Source of the DNA: Flavobacterium sp. TAB 87
GTDB taxonomy: Bacteria; Bacteroidota; Bacteroidia; Flavobacteriales; Flavobacteriaceae
Direction: 5' to 3'
Length of the DNA stretch: 64,000 nucleotides
Assembly (NCBI RefSeq): GCF_001529295.1
Contig: NZ_LLWK01000035.1
Coordinates: 1-64,000, forward strand
A model generated the notes under the pieces. It was given only the letters and a program-made list of their open reading frames with translations. It made no database searches and was not told the DNA's origin. Made by a program: the position numbers and the translations under genes. Shown here piece by piece: positions 9,369 to 16,904 of the stretch. Numbering within the stretch: position 1 is the first letter of the stretch; each line of letters opens with the position of its first letter.

Positions 9369-10505
9369 ATGCAACTTAAATTCACTACCATTTTATTCTT
9401 TTTATCTTTTATAACAGTGTCACAAATCGGAATCGCACAAAGTGCAAAAGAGGAACTTAAATTTGTAAACCTGTTTAGTTCTGATATGAAAGAAGGTGTT
9501 TCATGTTATAGAATACCCTCGATCATCACCGCTTTAAATGGCGATGTAATTGCTGCAATTGATGAAAGAGTTCCGTCCTGCGGTGATCTTAGGTCAAATA
9601 ATGATATCAATATAGTGATGAGGCGAAGTGCAGACAGCGGCAAATCTTGGTCAAAAATTCAAACTATTGTTGACTATCCTTTAGGAGAATCTGCCTCAGA
9701 TCCTTCAATGATTGTAGATGAATCGTCAGGCGAGATCTTTATGTTTTTTAACTACATGAATTTAGAAACAGAAAAAGATGTCTATTATTTAAAAATGGTT
9801 TCAAGTAAAGATAACGGTTTAACATGGTCTACTCCTACCGATATTACTGCTCAAATTACAAAACCAGAATGGAAAAAAGATTTCAAATTCATTACATCTG
9901 GTAGAGGACTTCAAACAAAATCGGGCGAACTACTACATACTATCGTCAATTTAGAAAAAGGATTATTTGTCTTTAAAAGTGACGATCACGGAAAAAATTG
10001 GAGTTTAATTGATACTCCCATTTTACCTGCTGATGAGTCAAAAATTATGGAATTAGAAGATGGTTCTTGGATGATCAATAGTAGAGTAAGTAAAGTTGGT
10101 GTCAGATACATACATACGTCAACAGATCACGGAAAAACGTGGACATCAAATCCAGATTCCCAATTAATTGATCCGGCTTGCAATGCAAGTTTCATTCGAT
10201 ACAGTTTAAAAGACAAAAAATATAGTAAAAACCGACTGCTTTTTTCAAATGTAAATTCGCCCAACAAACGCGAAAATCTGACCGTAAAAATTAGTTATGA
10301 CGAAGGGAAGACGTGGAGTAAAGGAAAGACAATTTACGTCGGAGAATCTGCATATTCATCGATGACTGTCTTAAAAAACGGCGATATTGGACTCTTTTTT
10401 GAAAAAGACGGTTATAAAAAAAATGCATTTGTAAGTTTTTCTTTAGATTGGCTAACTGATGGGACTGATGCAGTTAAATCGAGTAAGAAAAAACAAGGCA
10501 AATAG
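9369..10505 (+). CDS. Exo-alpha-sialidase (GH33-type), secreted
   Basis: The 378-residue protein starts with a signal peptide ending near QIGIAQ (residue 24). The YRIP motif (47-50) supplies the first arginine of the sialic-acid-binding triad. Asp79 in SNNDI sits where GH33 has its acid/base aspartate. At least five Asp-box repeats follow (SADSGKSW, SKDNGLTW, SDDHGKNW, STDHGKTW, SYDEGKTW), the mark of a six-bladed propeller. Downstream, MELEDGSW followed by NSR, and YSSMTVLKNGDIGLFFE, match the catalytic Glu, second Arg and Tyr regions. It would release terminal sialic acid outside the cytoplasm. No sialate uptake or catabolism genes (nan, SusCD) are nearby, which is unusual. A sialidase-like fold with another sugar as substrate is possible. 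Confidence 0.8.
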   Translation: MQLKFTTILFFLSFITVSQIGIAQSAKEELKFVNLFSSDMKEGVSCYRIPSIITALNGDVIAAIDERVPSCGDLRSNNDINIVMRRSADSGKSWSKIQTIVDYPLGESASDPSMIVDESSGEIFMFFNYMNLETEKDVYYLKMVSSKDNGLTWSTPTDITAQITKPEWKKDFKFITSGRGLQTKSGELLHTIVNLEKGLFVFKSDDHGKNWSLIDTPILPADESKIMELEDGSWMINSRVSKVGVRYIHTSTDHGKTWTSNPDSQLIDPACNASFIRYSLKDKKYSKNRLLFSNVNSPNKRENLTVKISYDEGKTWSKGKTIYVGESAYSSMTVLKNGDIGLFFEKDGYKKNAFVSFSLDWLTDGTDAVKSSKKKQGK

Positions 10506-10717
10506 TATCCAAAACAAATCTATTTTAGTCTTTTTACAACAAATATTTTTCTATTATTTAGGGCTCTAAAACTGGATTTGATGTTTCTTTTTATCTACTT
10601 TTAAATTCTATTTGCTAACTTTACTATTAAGCCTTTTTTGCTAAAAGAAATTATTCAATCTTTAATTTTCCTTACTATTTGCAAGAAACGGCTTTAAATA
10701 AAAAAAGCAGAATTTTT

Positions 10718-11413
10718 ATGTCAAAAAGCATTGCAAATAAAGTAATTGAATTCAATACGCAACTGCACTACTCAGATCAACTTCCAGATGGTTATCAGGT
10801 ACTTAATCCTTATATGGATAATCCCGAAACGATGGATGTGATGCGGCAATTTTATTATAAATTTTACAATGATTCGAACAGCAGAAAATTTATTGTGGGA
10901 ATTAATCCGAGCCGACATGGTGCTGGAGTGACTGGAGTTCCTTTTACCGATACTAAACGATTAGAAAGTGAATGTGGCATTAAAATGGACTCTGCCCACA
11001 CGCATGAGATCTCGTCTGTTTACATGTATGATATGATTGCCGAGTATGGCGGAACAGCTACTTTTTATAAACAATTCTACATCAACTCTCCTTTCCCTTT
11101 AGCTATTGTGCGTAAAACGAAAGAAGGAAAATGGTTAAATGCGAACTACTACGATGATTCTAAGTTATTTGAGTTGGTTAAAGATTTCATGATTGATTCG
11201 TTAAAAAAGCACATTAGTCTGGGTTTAGAAACAGAAGAGGTTTGTATTCTAGGGAAGAAAAATGCACAATTTATCCACAAATTAAATCAAGAGGCTAAAT
11301 TATTCGGAAATTTAAAGGTTCTCGAACATCCGAGATACATTCAACAATATAAATCAAAAGAAAAGCAACTTTATATCGACAAGTATATATTAACCTTAAA
11401 TCATTTATTATGA
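10718..11413 (+). CDS. SMUG2-type uracil-DNA glycosylase family protein
   Basis: The product (231 residues from the ATG at 10718) carries the motifs I associate with the SMUG2 branch of uracil-DNA glycosylases. FIVGINPSRHGAGVTGVPFTD is motif I with the GINP water-activating loop. The C-terminal LEHPRYIQQYKS is the HP-containing motif II that inserts into the helix. Such enzymes excise uracil or damaged pyrimidines in base excision repair. A TTG at 10679 could extend the frame by 13 residues, but it overlaps a promoter-like TATTTGC, and the ATG follows at a normal distance. The gene overlaps the next by 4 bp (ATGA), so the two are translationally coupled. Confidence 0.7.
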   Translation: MSKSIANKVIEFNTQLHYSDQLPDGYQVLNPYMDNPETMDVMRQFYYKFYNDSNSRKFIVGINPSRHGAGVTGVPFTDTKRLESECGIKMDSAHTHEISSVYMYDMIAEYGGTATFYKQFYINSPFPLAIVRKTKEGKWLNANYYDDSKLFELVKDFMIDSLKKHISLGLETEEVCILGKKNAQFIHKLNQEAKLFGNLKVLEHPRYIQQYKSKEKQLYIDKYILTLNHLL

Positions 11414-11958
11414 GTGCGCTAAAAAATCCGACTATATATACCGTCGGTCACTCTACGCATACTTTAGTGGAGTTTTTGGAAATGCTCGCTTCTTTTGAAA
11501 TAAAAGTTATTGCCGATGTTCGAAGATTGCCTGGTTCCCGAAAGTATCCTCAATTTGATCAAGAAAGTTTAAAAAAATCCTTGGCTGAAGTAGGAATACA
11601 ATACCTTTATTTTGCAGATCTTGGTGGTAGAAGAATTGCAAGAAAAGACACAAAAAATACCCGTTGGAACAATGCTTCTTTTCGTGGTTATGCCGATTAT
11701 ATGGAAAGTGACGCCTTTAAAAATGCAGTTGTAGCATTGGAAGCTGTTGCTTTAGAAAAGAATACTGCCTACATGTGCTCTGAGGCAGTTTGGTGGCGCT
11801 GCCATCGTTCTATGATTTCTGATTATTTAAAAGCAGCCGACTGGACTGTTTTACACATTATGGCAAAAGCAAAAATTCAAGAGCATCCATACACTCAACC
11901 CGCCCGAATTGTCAATGGTTGCGTTTTATATTCGGATGCAGCCGCAGATGAAACATAA
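11410..11958 (+). CDS. DUF488 domain-containing protein
   Basis: The 182-residue protein shows the DUF488 pattern. YTVGHSTHTLVEFLEML is at the start, IADVRRLPGSRKYPQF follows, then a YLYFADLGGRR block, and finally an MCSEAVWWRCHRS segment with the conserved cysteines and HR. The biochemical function of DUF488 is not established. The conserved Cys/His/Arg residues suggest an enzyme or nucleic-acid-binding role. Its ATG overlaps the stop of the glycosylase gene, and a TUDOR-like gene follows 18 bp later, so the three form one operon that may concern DNA damage. Confidence 0.75.
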   Translation: MSALKNPTIYTVGHSTHTLVEFLEMLASFEIKVIADVRRLPGSRKYPQFDQESLKKSLAEVGIQYLYFADLGGRRIARKDTKNTRWNNASFRGYADYMESDAFKNAVVALEAVALEKNTAYMCSEAVWWRCHRSMISDYLKAADWTVLHIMAKAKIQEHPYTQPARIVNGCVLYSDAAADET

Positions 11959-11976
11959 TACTTAAAAACTACTAGC

Positions 11977-12186
11977 ATGAAAACATATTTTAAAATTGGA
12001 GATGCGGTGAGCTGGAACTCCGAAGCAGGGAAAGTATCAGGGACAATTATTAAAAAGCATATAAAAAATTTTGAATACAAAGGATATACGCATCATGCGA
12101 CAGAAGATGAACCTCAATACGAAATAAAAAGTGACAAAACAGATCATATTGCTGCGCACAAAGGAACTGCATTAACCAAACAGTAG
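11977..12186 (+). CDS. Small TUDOR-like protein (DUF2945/hypervirulence-associated type)
   Basis: This 69-residue protein resembles the DUF2945/HVA1 TUDOR-like domain. It has a GDAVSWNSEAGKVSGTIIKK core, then YKGYTHHATEDEPQYEIKSDKT and a His/Ala/Lys tail. Such domains form a small beta barrel thought to bind nucleic acid or protein. It is the last gene of the glycosylase-DUF488 operon. No terminator is obvious downstream. Confidence 0.7.
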   Translation: MKTYFKIGDAVSWNSEAGKVSGTIIKKHIKNFEYKGYTHHATEDEPQYEIKSDKTDHIAAHKGTALTKQ

Positions 12187-12435
12187 GTTTTAATTTATCA
12201 TCAATTAAGATTAATTTTTTAAGAATACTTCTCCCCTTCTTACTCTTAAATAAACTTCTATCTCGTTAAATTTGATTTAAAAAGGACGTCAAAGCCTCGC
12301 GACATCTATTTACACAGAAAACAGTTCAAATAATTGCTTTACCTTCAATTTTTGGATTTTAAAATAACTTATATTTTCTAATCCAAACTTTATTTTTCAC
12401 AGCAAAAAAACTTATTTAATTAAAAAAAGAGAAAC

Positions 12436-13209
12436 ATGGACTTTAATAAATTGTTCGATTTAACAGGTAAAACTGCGATAGTAACAGGTGGAGCGAACGG
12501 AATTGGTAAGGCAACTGCAATTATGCTGGCTAAAGCTGGAGCAAATATTGTAATCGGAGATTTTAAGAAAGATGACGCCGAAAAAACCGCAGAGGAAATC
12601 AGACAATTCGGTGTGCAAGTTTTAGCTGTAGAATGTAATATTTTGAAAGATGAAAATCTTGTAAATCTTGTTGACGAAACGGTTAAGAAATTTGGATCCA
12701 TTCATATCCTTATTAATAATGCAGGTGGCGGTGGCGGTGGTCGTGAAAATCCTTTTAAAATATCAGTAGATGAAATTAAACGCGATTTTGAACTGAATGT
12801 TTTTAGTGTTTGGCGCTTAAGTCAGCTTTGTGTACCGCACATGAAAACAGCAGGATATGGATCCATTGTAGTTACAACTTCAATGTCTAGTATCAATAAA
12901 AGTCCTAACATGAGTGGTTACGGTGCTTCAAAGGCAGCAGTAAATCATATGATTGCAAATCTGGCACATGACTTTGGACCAGAAGTACGAATTAACGCTG
13001 TAGGTCCTGGGGCAACAAGAACCGCAGCATTAGAAAGCGTATTGACTCCCGAAATCGAAAAAACAATGTTGGCGCACACACCTATCAAGCGATTAGGAAA
13101 AGCGGATGATATTGCTGGCGCCATACTTTATTTTGCTTCACCAGTTTCAGAATGGGTAAGCGGACAAACAATATTTGTAAATGGTGGTGGCGTTCAGGTT
13201 TTAGAATAA
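12436..13209 (+). CDS. Short-chain dehydrogenase, 7-alpha-hydroxysteroid-dehydrogenase-like
   Basis: The 257-residue SDR has the NAD(P) loop TGGANGIG (17-24), NNAGGGGG (94-101), Asn121 in ELNVFS, and the catalytic Ser149, Tyr162 and Lys166. These sit three residues further along than Ser146, Tyr159 and Lys163 of E. coli HdhA. Beyond the generic SDR motifs it shares long family-specific stretches with HdhA as I recall it. Examples are LNVFS plus LSQL, SSINKSPNMSGYGASKAA and TPEIEKTMLAHTPIKRLG, with the C-terminal SGQ plus GGGVQ. It is thus closer to 7-alpha-hydroxysteroid dehydrogenase than to FabG. The substrate is not proven, and HdhA-like enzymes are promiscuous. The gene is monocistronic and followed by a strong terminator. 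Confidence 0.75.
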   Translation: MDFNKLFDLTGKTAIVTGGANGIGKATAIMLAKAGANIVIGDFKKDDAEKTAEEIRQFGVQVLAVECNILKDENLVNLVDETVKKFGSIHILINNAGGGGGGRENPFKISVDEIKRDFELNVFSVWRLSQLCVPHMKTAGYGSIVVTTSMSSINKSPNMSGYGASKAAVNHMIANLAHDFGPEVRINAVGPGATRTAALESVLTPEIEKTMLAHTPIKRLGKADDIAGAILYFASPVSEWVSGQTIFVNGGGVQVLE

Positions 13210-13315
13210 TCATTTATAGATTCCGAACGACGCATCAGTTCTACTTCAAAGCAATTAATCTGTTTAAAAATTCAATTATAGAAGAGGAAAACTATTCGGA
13301 ATGTTGCATAAACAA

Positions 13316-13347
13316 AAAAAGGCTGCAAAATAATTTGCAGCCTTTTT
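13316..13347 (+). terminator. Rho-independent terminator, bidirectional
   Basis: A 14-bp perfect inverted repeat (13316-13329 with 13334-13347, core GGCTGCAAA) with a 4-base loop is flanked by A and T runs. It lies between the convergent SDR gene and the minus-strand barrel gene and can serve both. Confidence 0.85.
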
Positions 13348-13387
13348 CTTCAATTGTATCAATCGAATATCAGACGATTTGTTTGAA

Positions 13388-13885
13388 TTAGAATCTGTAA
13401 CGGATACCTAAACCAATGTCAAATCCAAAATCATCATTGTAACCACCAGTACCAATTTCTGGTCTAGCATCTAATGAAATTAAAATTGGCACTTCTTTAA
13501 ATCCGTACTCAATTCCGATATCTCCAGCAGCAAAAACGTAAGTTCCGCTATCTTTGTAATCGTTATTTTTAGGTCCATCATAGTTATCATCCCAAGCAGC
13601 TAAACCAGCACCAACACCAGCATACCAGTTAAAACCACCTTCAATATTCCAAACCCATTGGTATATACCTGTAACTTTTACTGCATCATAATGATTACTA
13701 TTTCTCCATCCTAAATCAACCTCTAGTCTATTGTTTGAAGATAATGCTCTTTGGTAAGAGATTTCTCCACCAAAACCGTCATTATCACCAAAACGTAGAC
13801 CTAAAGCATTTTTAGAAATGTCCTGAGCCTGAGCTGCAAAGCCAATTGCTAATAGCATCATGGCAGATAAAATAATTTTTTTCAT
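13388..13885 (-). CDS. Small outer-membrane beta-barrel protein
   Basis: The 165-residue protein has a clear signal peptide (MKKIILSAMMLLAIGFAAQA, cut before QD). Alternating-residue strands follow (ALGLRFGDNDGFGGEISYQ, RLEVDLGWRN, WYAGVGAGLAAW, FAAGDIGIEYGF) and the C-terminus is GLGIRYRF. The terminal Phe and strand pattern fit an eight-stranded OmpX/OmpA-like barrel, and I do not recognise a named family. It is transcribed alone from an exact TAnnTTTG promoter at 13908-13915 and ends at a shared terminator. Confidence 0.8.
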   Translation of the reverse strand: MKKIILSAMMLLAIGFAAQAQDISKNALGLRFGDNDGFGGEISYQRALSSNNRLEVDLGWRNSNHYDAVKVTGIYQWVWNIEGGFNWYAGVGAGLAAWDDNYDGPKNNDYKDSGTYVFAAGDIGIEYGFKEVPILISLDARPEIGTGGYNDDFGFDIGLGIRYRF

Positions 13886-13907
13886 AAGTTTTTATATTAA
13901 TTTTAAG

Positions 13908-13915
13908 CAAATCTA
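13908..13915 (-). promoter_or_regulatory. Promoter -7 element of the barrel gene
   Basis: On the minus strand the sequence is TAGATTTG, an exact match to the Bacteroidetes -7 consensus TAnnTTTG. It lies 22 bases before the ATG at 13885. No clear -33 element was identified. Confidence 0.6.
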
Positions 13916-14355
13916 AAGCAAATAATCAGTAATGCATTACATAATAATTAAAATTTATTCTACAATTTACATCTTTTGATTTTCCAAATAAATAATACAA
14001 ATAAGTACCCTAAAATTTTAGTTTTTTTTTTAAAACAGAATAGAGATCATTTTCTCTGAAATTTCTTAAATTTTGGAGTACAAATAAGCGTCGTTAAGAC
14101 TGATGCCGCTAAAATTTAACGTTCAAGTTTTAAACTTTGCTTCTACTTACTAATCATAAAATAAAAAGAATTTTTCAGAAAGTTTTTAATCATATATCAA
14201 CCGCACTTATTTTATTTTACCTCTAATTGATAAAATCATACCTTAATGACGATCAAATGTAAATTGCTTTATAGTTTTAACAAAATGAACGGTTTATATA
14301 TTTTTTTGTAAAAGGAATTCATTATTATAAATTTTTTAGTTTAATTCATAAAACT
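13916..14355. other. Intergenic region between divergent genes
   Basis: About 440 AT-rich bases separate the minus-strand barrel gene from aroC. Apart from the promoter elements at its two ends, I see no open frame, hairpin or repeat worth annotating. Confidence 0.5.
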
Positions 14356-14363
14356 TACATTTG
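14356..14363 (+). promoter_or_regulatory. Promoter -7 element of aroC
   Basis: TACATTTG matches TAnnTTTG exactly and ends 16 bases before the aroC ATG, the same spacing seen at several other genes in this window. Confidence 0.6.
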
Positions 14364-14379
14364 CTCAAAACTAACTAAA

Positions 14380-15438
14380 ATGGCAGGAAATAGCTACGGA
14401 ACACTATTCAAAATAACTACTTTTGGAGAATCACATGGCGAAGCTTTAGGCGGAATTATTGATGGCTGTCCTTCTGGGATAACCCTTGATTTTGAAGCTA
14501 TAGAAACAGAAATGGCACGCAGGAAACCTGGACAATCAGCAATTGTAACACAACGTAAAGAACCAGACGCGGTGCAATTTCTTTCTGGTCTTTTTGAAGG
14601 TAAAACCACGGGAACTCCAATCGGGTTCATAATTCCAAATACCAACCAAAAATCAGACGATTACTCTCATATTAAAGACAATTACAGACCAAGTCATGCC
14701 GACTACGTATATGATCAAAAATATGGTTTTCGCGATTATCGCGGTGGCGGACGCAGTTCGGCTAGAGAAACAGCAAGTCGTGTAGTAGCTGGAGCTATTG
14801 CTAAGCAAATGCTTCCTGAAATAAAAATCAACGCTTACGTTTCATCTGTCGGACCAATTCACTTAGACAAATCGTACCAAGAATTAGATTTGTCAAAAAC
14901 TGAAAACAATCCTGTGCGTTGTCCAGATGAGGCCGCAGCAATAGTAATGGAAGAATACATCAGAGACATTCGCAAACAAGGTGATACTGTTGGCGGCGTT
15001 GTTTCTTGCGTAATTCAAAACGTACCAGTAGGTTTAGGAGAACCTGTATTTGATAAGTTGCACGCAGAGCTAGGCAAAGCAATGTTATCGATAAACGCGG
15101 TAAAAGGTTTTGAATACGGTAGCGGTTTTGCTGGCGCAGAGATGAAAGGCAGTGCTCATAATGATTTGTACAATTCTGATGGAACGACTAAAACAAATCT
15201 TTCTGGAGGAATTCAAGGCGGAATAAGCAATGGAATGGATATTTATTTTAAAGTAGCTTTTAAACCCGTTGCTACTATAATGCAAACTCAAGATTCTTTA
15301 AATAATAAAGGAGAGATTACCTCAATGACAGGAAAAGGACGACACGATCCTTGCGTAGTTCCTCGTGCAGTACCTATTGTTGAAGCAATGGCTGCAATTG
15401 TTCTAGCAGATTTTTATTTGCTAAACAAAACCTATTAA
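14380..15438 (+). CDS. aroC: Chorismate synthase
   Basis: The 352-residue protein is chorismate synthase, which converts 5-enolpyruvylshikimate 3-phosphate to chorismate using reduced FMN, the last step of the shikimate pathway. It begins [23 protein letters not shown], the family's N-terminal signature. It also has [29 protein letters not shown] with the FMN- and substrate-binding arginines, and [20 protein letters not shown] near the end. Length is typical for the family. It has its own promoter, and a symporter gene follows 49 bp later. The chorismate users trpE (window end) and a PabB-type gene are also in this window but far away. Confidence 0.97.
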   Translation: MAGNSYGTLFKITTFGESHGEALGGIIDGCPSGITLDFEAIETEMARRKPGQSAIVTQRKEPDAVQFLSGLFEGKTTGTPIGFIIPNTNQKSDDYSHIKDNYRPSHADYVYDQKYGFRDYRGGGRSSARETASRVVAGAIAKQMLPEIKINAYVSSVGPIHLDKSYQELDLSKTENNPVRCPDEAAAIVMEEYIRDIRKQGDTVGGVVSCVIQNVPVGLGEPVFDKLHAELGKAMLSINAVKGFEYGSGFAGAEMKGSAHNDLYNSDGTTKTNLSGGIQGGISNGMDIYFKVAFKPVATIMQTQDSLNNKGEITSMTGKGRHDPCVVPRAVPIVEAMAAIVLADFYLLNKTY

Positions 15439-15487
15439 TCGTACTAAGACAGTGAGCGTCTTAGACACATCAATTAAATATATATAA

Positions 15488-16768
15488 ATGACCACTACAA
15501 CCGAAATCAAAAAAACGTCTTTTCTTAGAAGCTTAACTGGCCAAATCTTGGTTGCAATGTTTCTAGGTGCCGTACTCGGAATCTTTCTTCATAAAAACAT
15601 TTCGCCAGAAGGTGCCAAAGAATTTAGTGATAAAATACAAATTTTGGCGACGATTTTCATTCGTTTGGTACAAATGATTATTTCGCCTTTGGTTTTTACC
15701 ACATTAGTAGTTGGAATTGCAAAACTAGGCGACGTAAAAGCCGTAGGACGAATTGGCGGAAGAGCTTTAGGTTGGTTTTTTACAGCATCTTTTATCTCCT
15801 TATTAATTGGTTTATTTTTTGTAAATGTCTTAGAACCTGGAGTTGGATTAAATCTTCCTCATGTAGATCTTGCTTCTGCAGCTGAAGTTACCGGTAAAAC
15901 ACAGTCCATATCATTTGCGAACTTTATCGAACATATCGTTCCGAAGAGTATTTTTGAAGCGATGGCAACTAATGAAATCTTGCAAATTGTTGTATTTTCT
16001 ATCTTTTTTGGTTTAGCAGCAGCAGCATTAGGTGATACTGTAAAACCAGTGATAAATGCTTTAGACAAAACATCGCACATTGTATTGCGCATGGTAAATT
16101 ATGTAATGAACTTCGCTCCAATTGGTGTTTTTGGTGCTATTGCGGGTGTATTTGCCGTTCGCGATTTTCAAGAACTTCTAGTAACCTATTTTAAGTTCTT
16201 CGGATCATTTTTATTGGGTATAGGTACACTTTGGGTATTCTTGATTATTGTTGGCTATCTATTTTTAAAATCACGAATGACGGTTCTTTTAAAAAGAATT
16301 ACAAGTCCGTTAATTATCGCTTTTGGAACTACAAGTAGCGAGGCAGTTTTTCCAAAATTAACGGAAGAACTAGAAGCTTTTGGCGTAAAAGATAAAATTG
16401 TATCGTTTATGCTTCCGCTGGGCTATTCCTTTAATTTGGATGGAAGTATGATGTATATGACATTCGCCAGTATGTTTATAGCACAAGCTTATGGAATTCA
16501 TCTCGATCTAGGAACACAAATGGTAATGTTATTGGTATTGATGCTAACCAGTAAAGGAATTGCTGGTGTACCAAGAGCTAGTTTAGTTGTGGTTGCCGCA
16601 ACCTGTGGTATGTTTGACATTCCTATTGAAGGAATTGCTTTGATCTTACCGATCGATCATTTTTGCGATATGTTTAGAAGTGCTACCAACGTTTTAGGAA
16701 ATGCTTTAGCAACATCAGTAGTGGGTCAATGGGAAGGTGATCAAGAGCTCACAGAAGAATTAAGCTAA
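15488..16768 (+). CDS. Dicarboxylate/amino acid:cation symporter (DAACS family)
   Basis: The 426-residue membrane protein is a GltP/DctA-type symporter that takes up glutamate, aspartate or C4-dicarboxylates with Na+ or H+. Signature stretches are IFIRLVQMIISPLVFTTLVVG, the serine-rich re-entrant loop FGTTSSEAVFPKL, NLDGSMMYM (Na+ site) and the C-terminal IDHFCDMFRSATNVLGN, which corresponds to the substrate-binding D-x3-D-x2-R-[ST]-x2-N pattern. Eight membrane helices plus two hairpins fit. Exact substrate preference cannot be read. A strong terminator follows. Confidence 0.92.
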   Translation: MTTTTEIKKTSFLRSLTGQILVAMFLGAVLGIFLHKNISPEGAKEFSDKIQILATIFIRLVQMIISPLVFTTLVVGIAKLGDVKAVGRIGGRALGWFFTASFISLLIGLFFVNVLEPGVGLNLPHVDLASAAEVTGKTQSISFANFIEHIVPKSIFEAMATNEILQIVVFSIFFGLAAAALGDTVKPVINALDKTSHIVLRMVNYVMNFAPIGVFGAIAGVFAVRDFQELLVTYFKFFGSFLLGIGTLWVFLIIVGYLFLKSRMTVLLKRITSPLIIAFGTTSSEAVFPKLTEELEAFGVKDKIVSFMLPLGYSFNLDGSMMYMTFASMFIAQAYGIHLDLGTQMVMLLVLMLTSKGIAGVPRASLVVVAATCGMFDIPIEGIALILPIDHFCDMFRSATNVLGNALATSVVGQWEGDQELTEELS

Positions 16769-16791
16769 TTAATAAGTTAATAAAAACACTG

Positions 16792-16819
16792 CAAAGCGCC
16801 TTTCTCAAATGGCGCTTTG
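16792..16819 (+). terminator. Rho-independent terminator after the symporter gene
   Basis: CAAAGCGCC (16792-16800) pairs perfectly with GGCGCTTTG (16811-16819) across a 10-base loop and is followed by a T-rich stretch. Confidence 0.8.
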
Positions 16820-16877
16820 TTATTTTAATAGCTATCTATAAAATTTTTAAAAACAATATATTGTTCAATAATAAATG

Positions 16878-16885
16878 TATATTTG
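16878..16885 (+). promoter_or_regulatory. Promoter -7 element of the hybrid kinase gene
   Basis: TATATTTG matches TAnnTTTG exactly. It lies just downstream of a possible ATG at 16875, which would place that codon upstream of the transcription start. This favours the ATG at 16905. Confidence 0.5.
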
Positions 16886-16904
16886 GTTGAACAATAACAT
16901 CTTT

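Noticed and set aside
10679..10717. TTG-initiated extension of the glycosylase gene
   Set aside because: The TTG overlaps a promoter-like TATTTGC. The ATG at 10718 gives a normal N-terminus and leader length.
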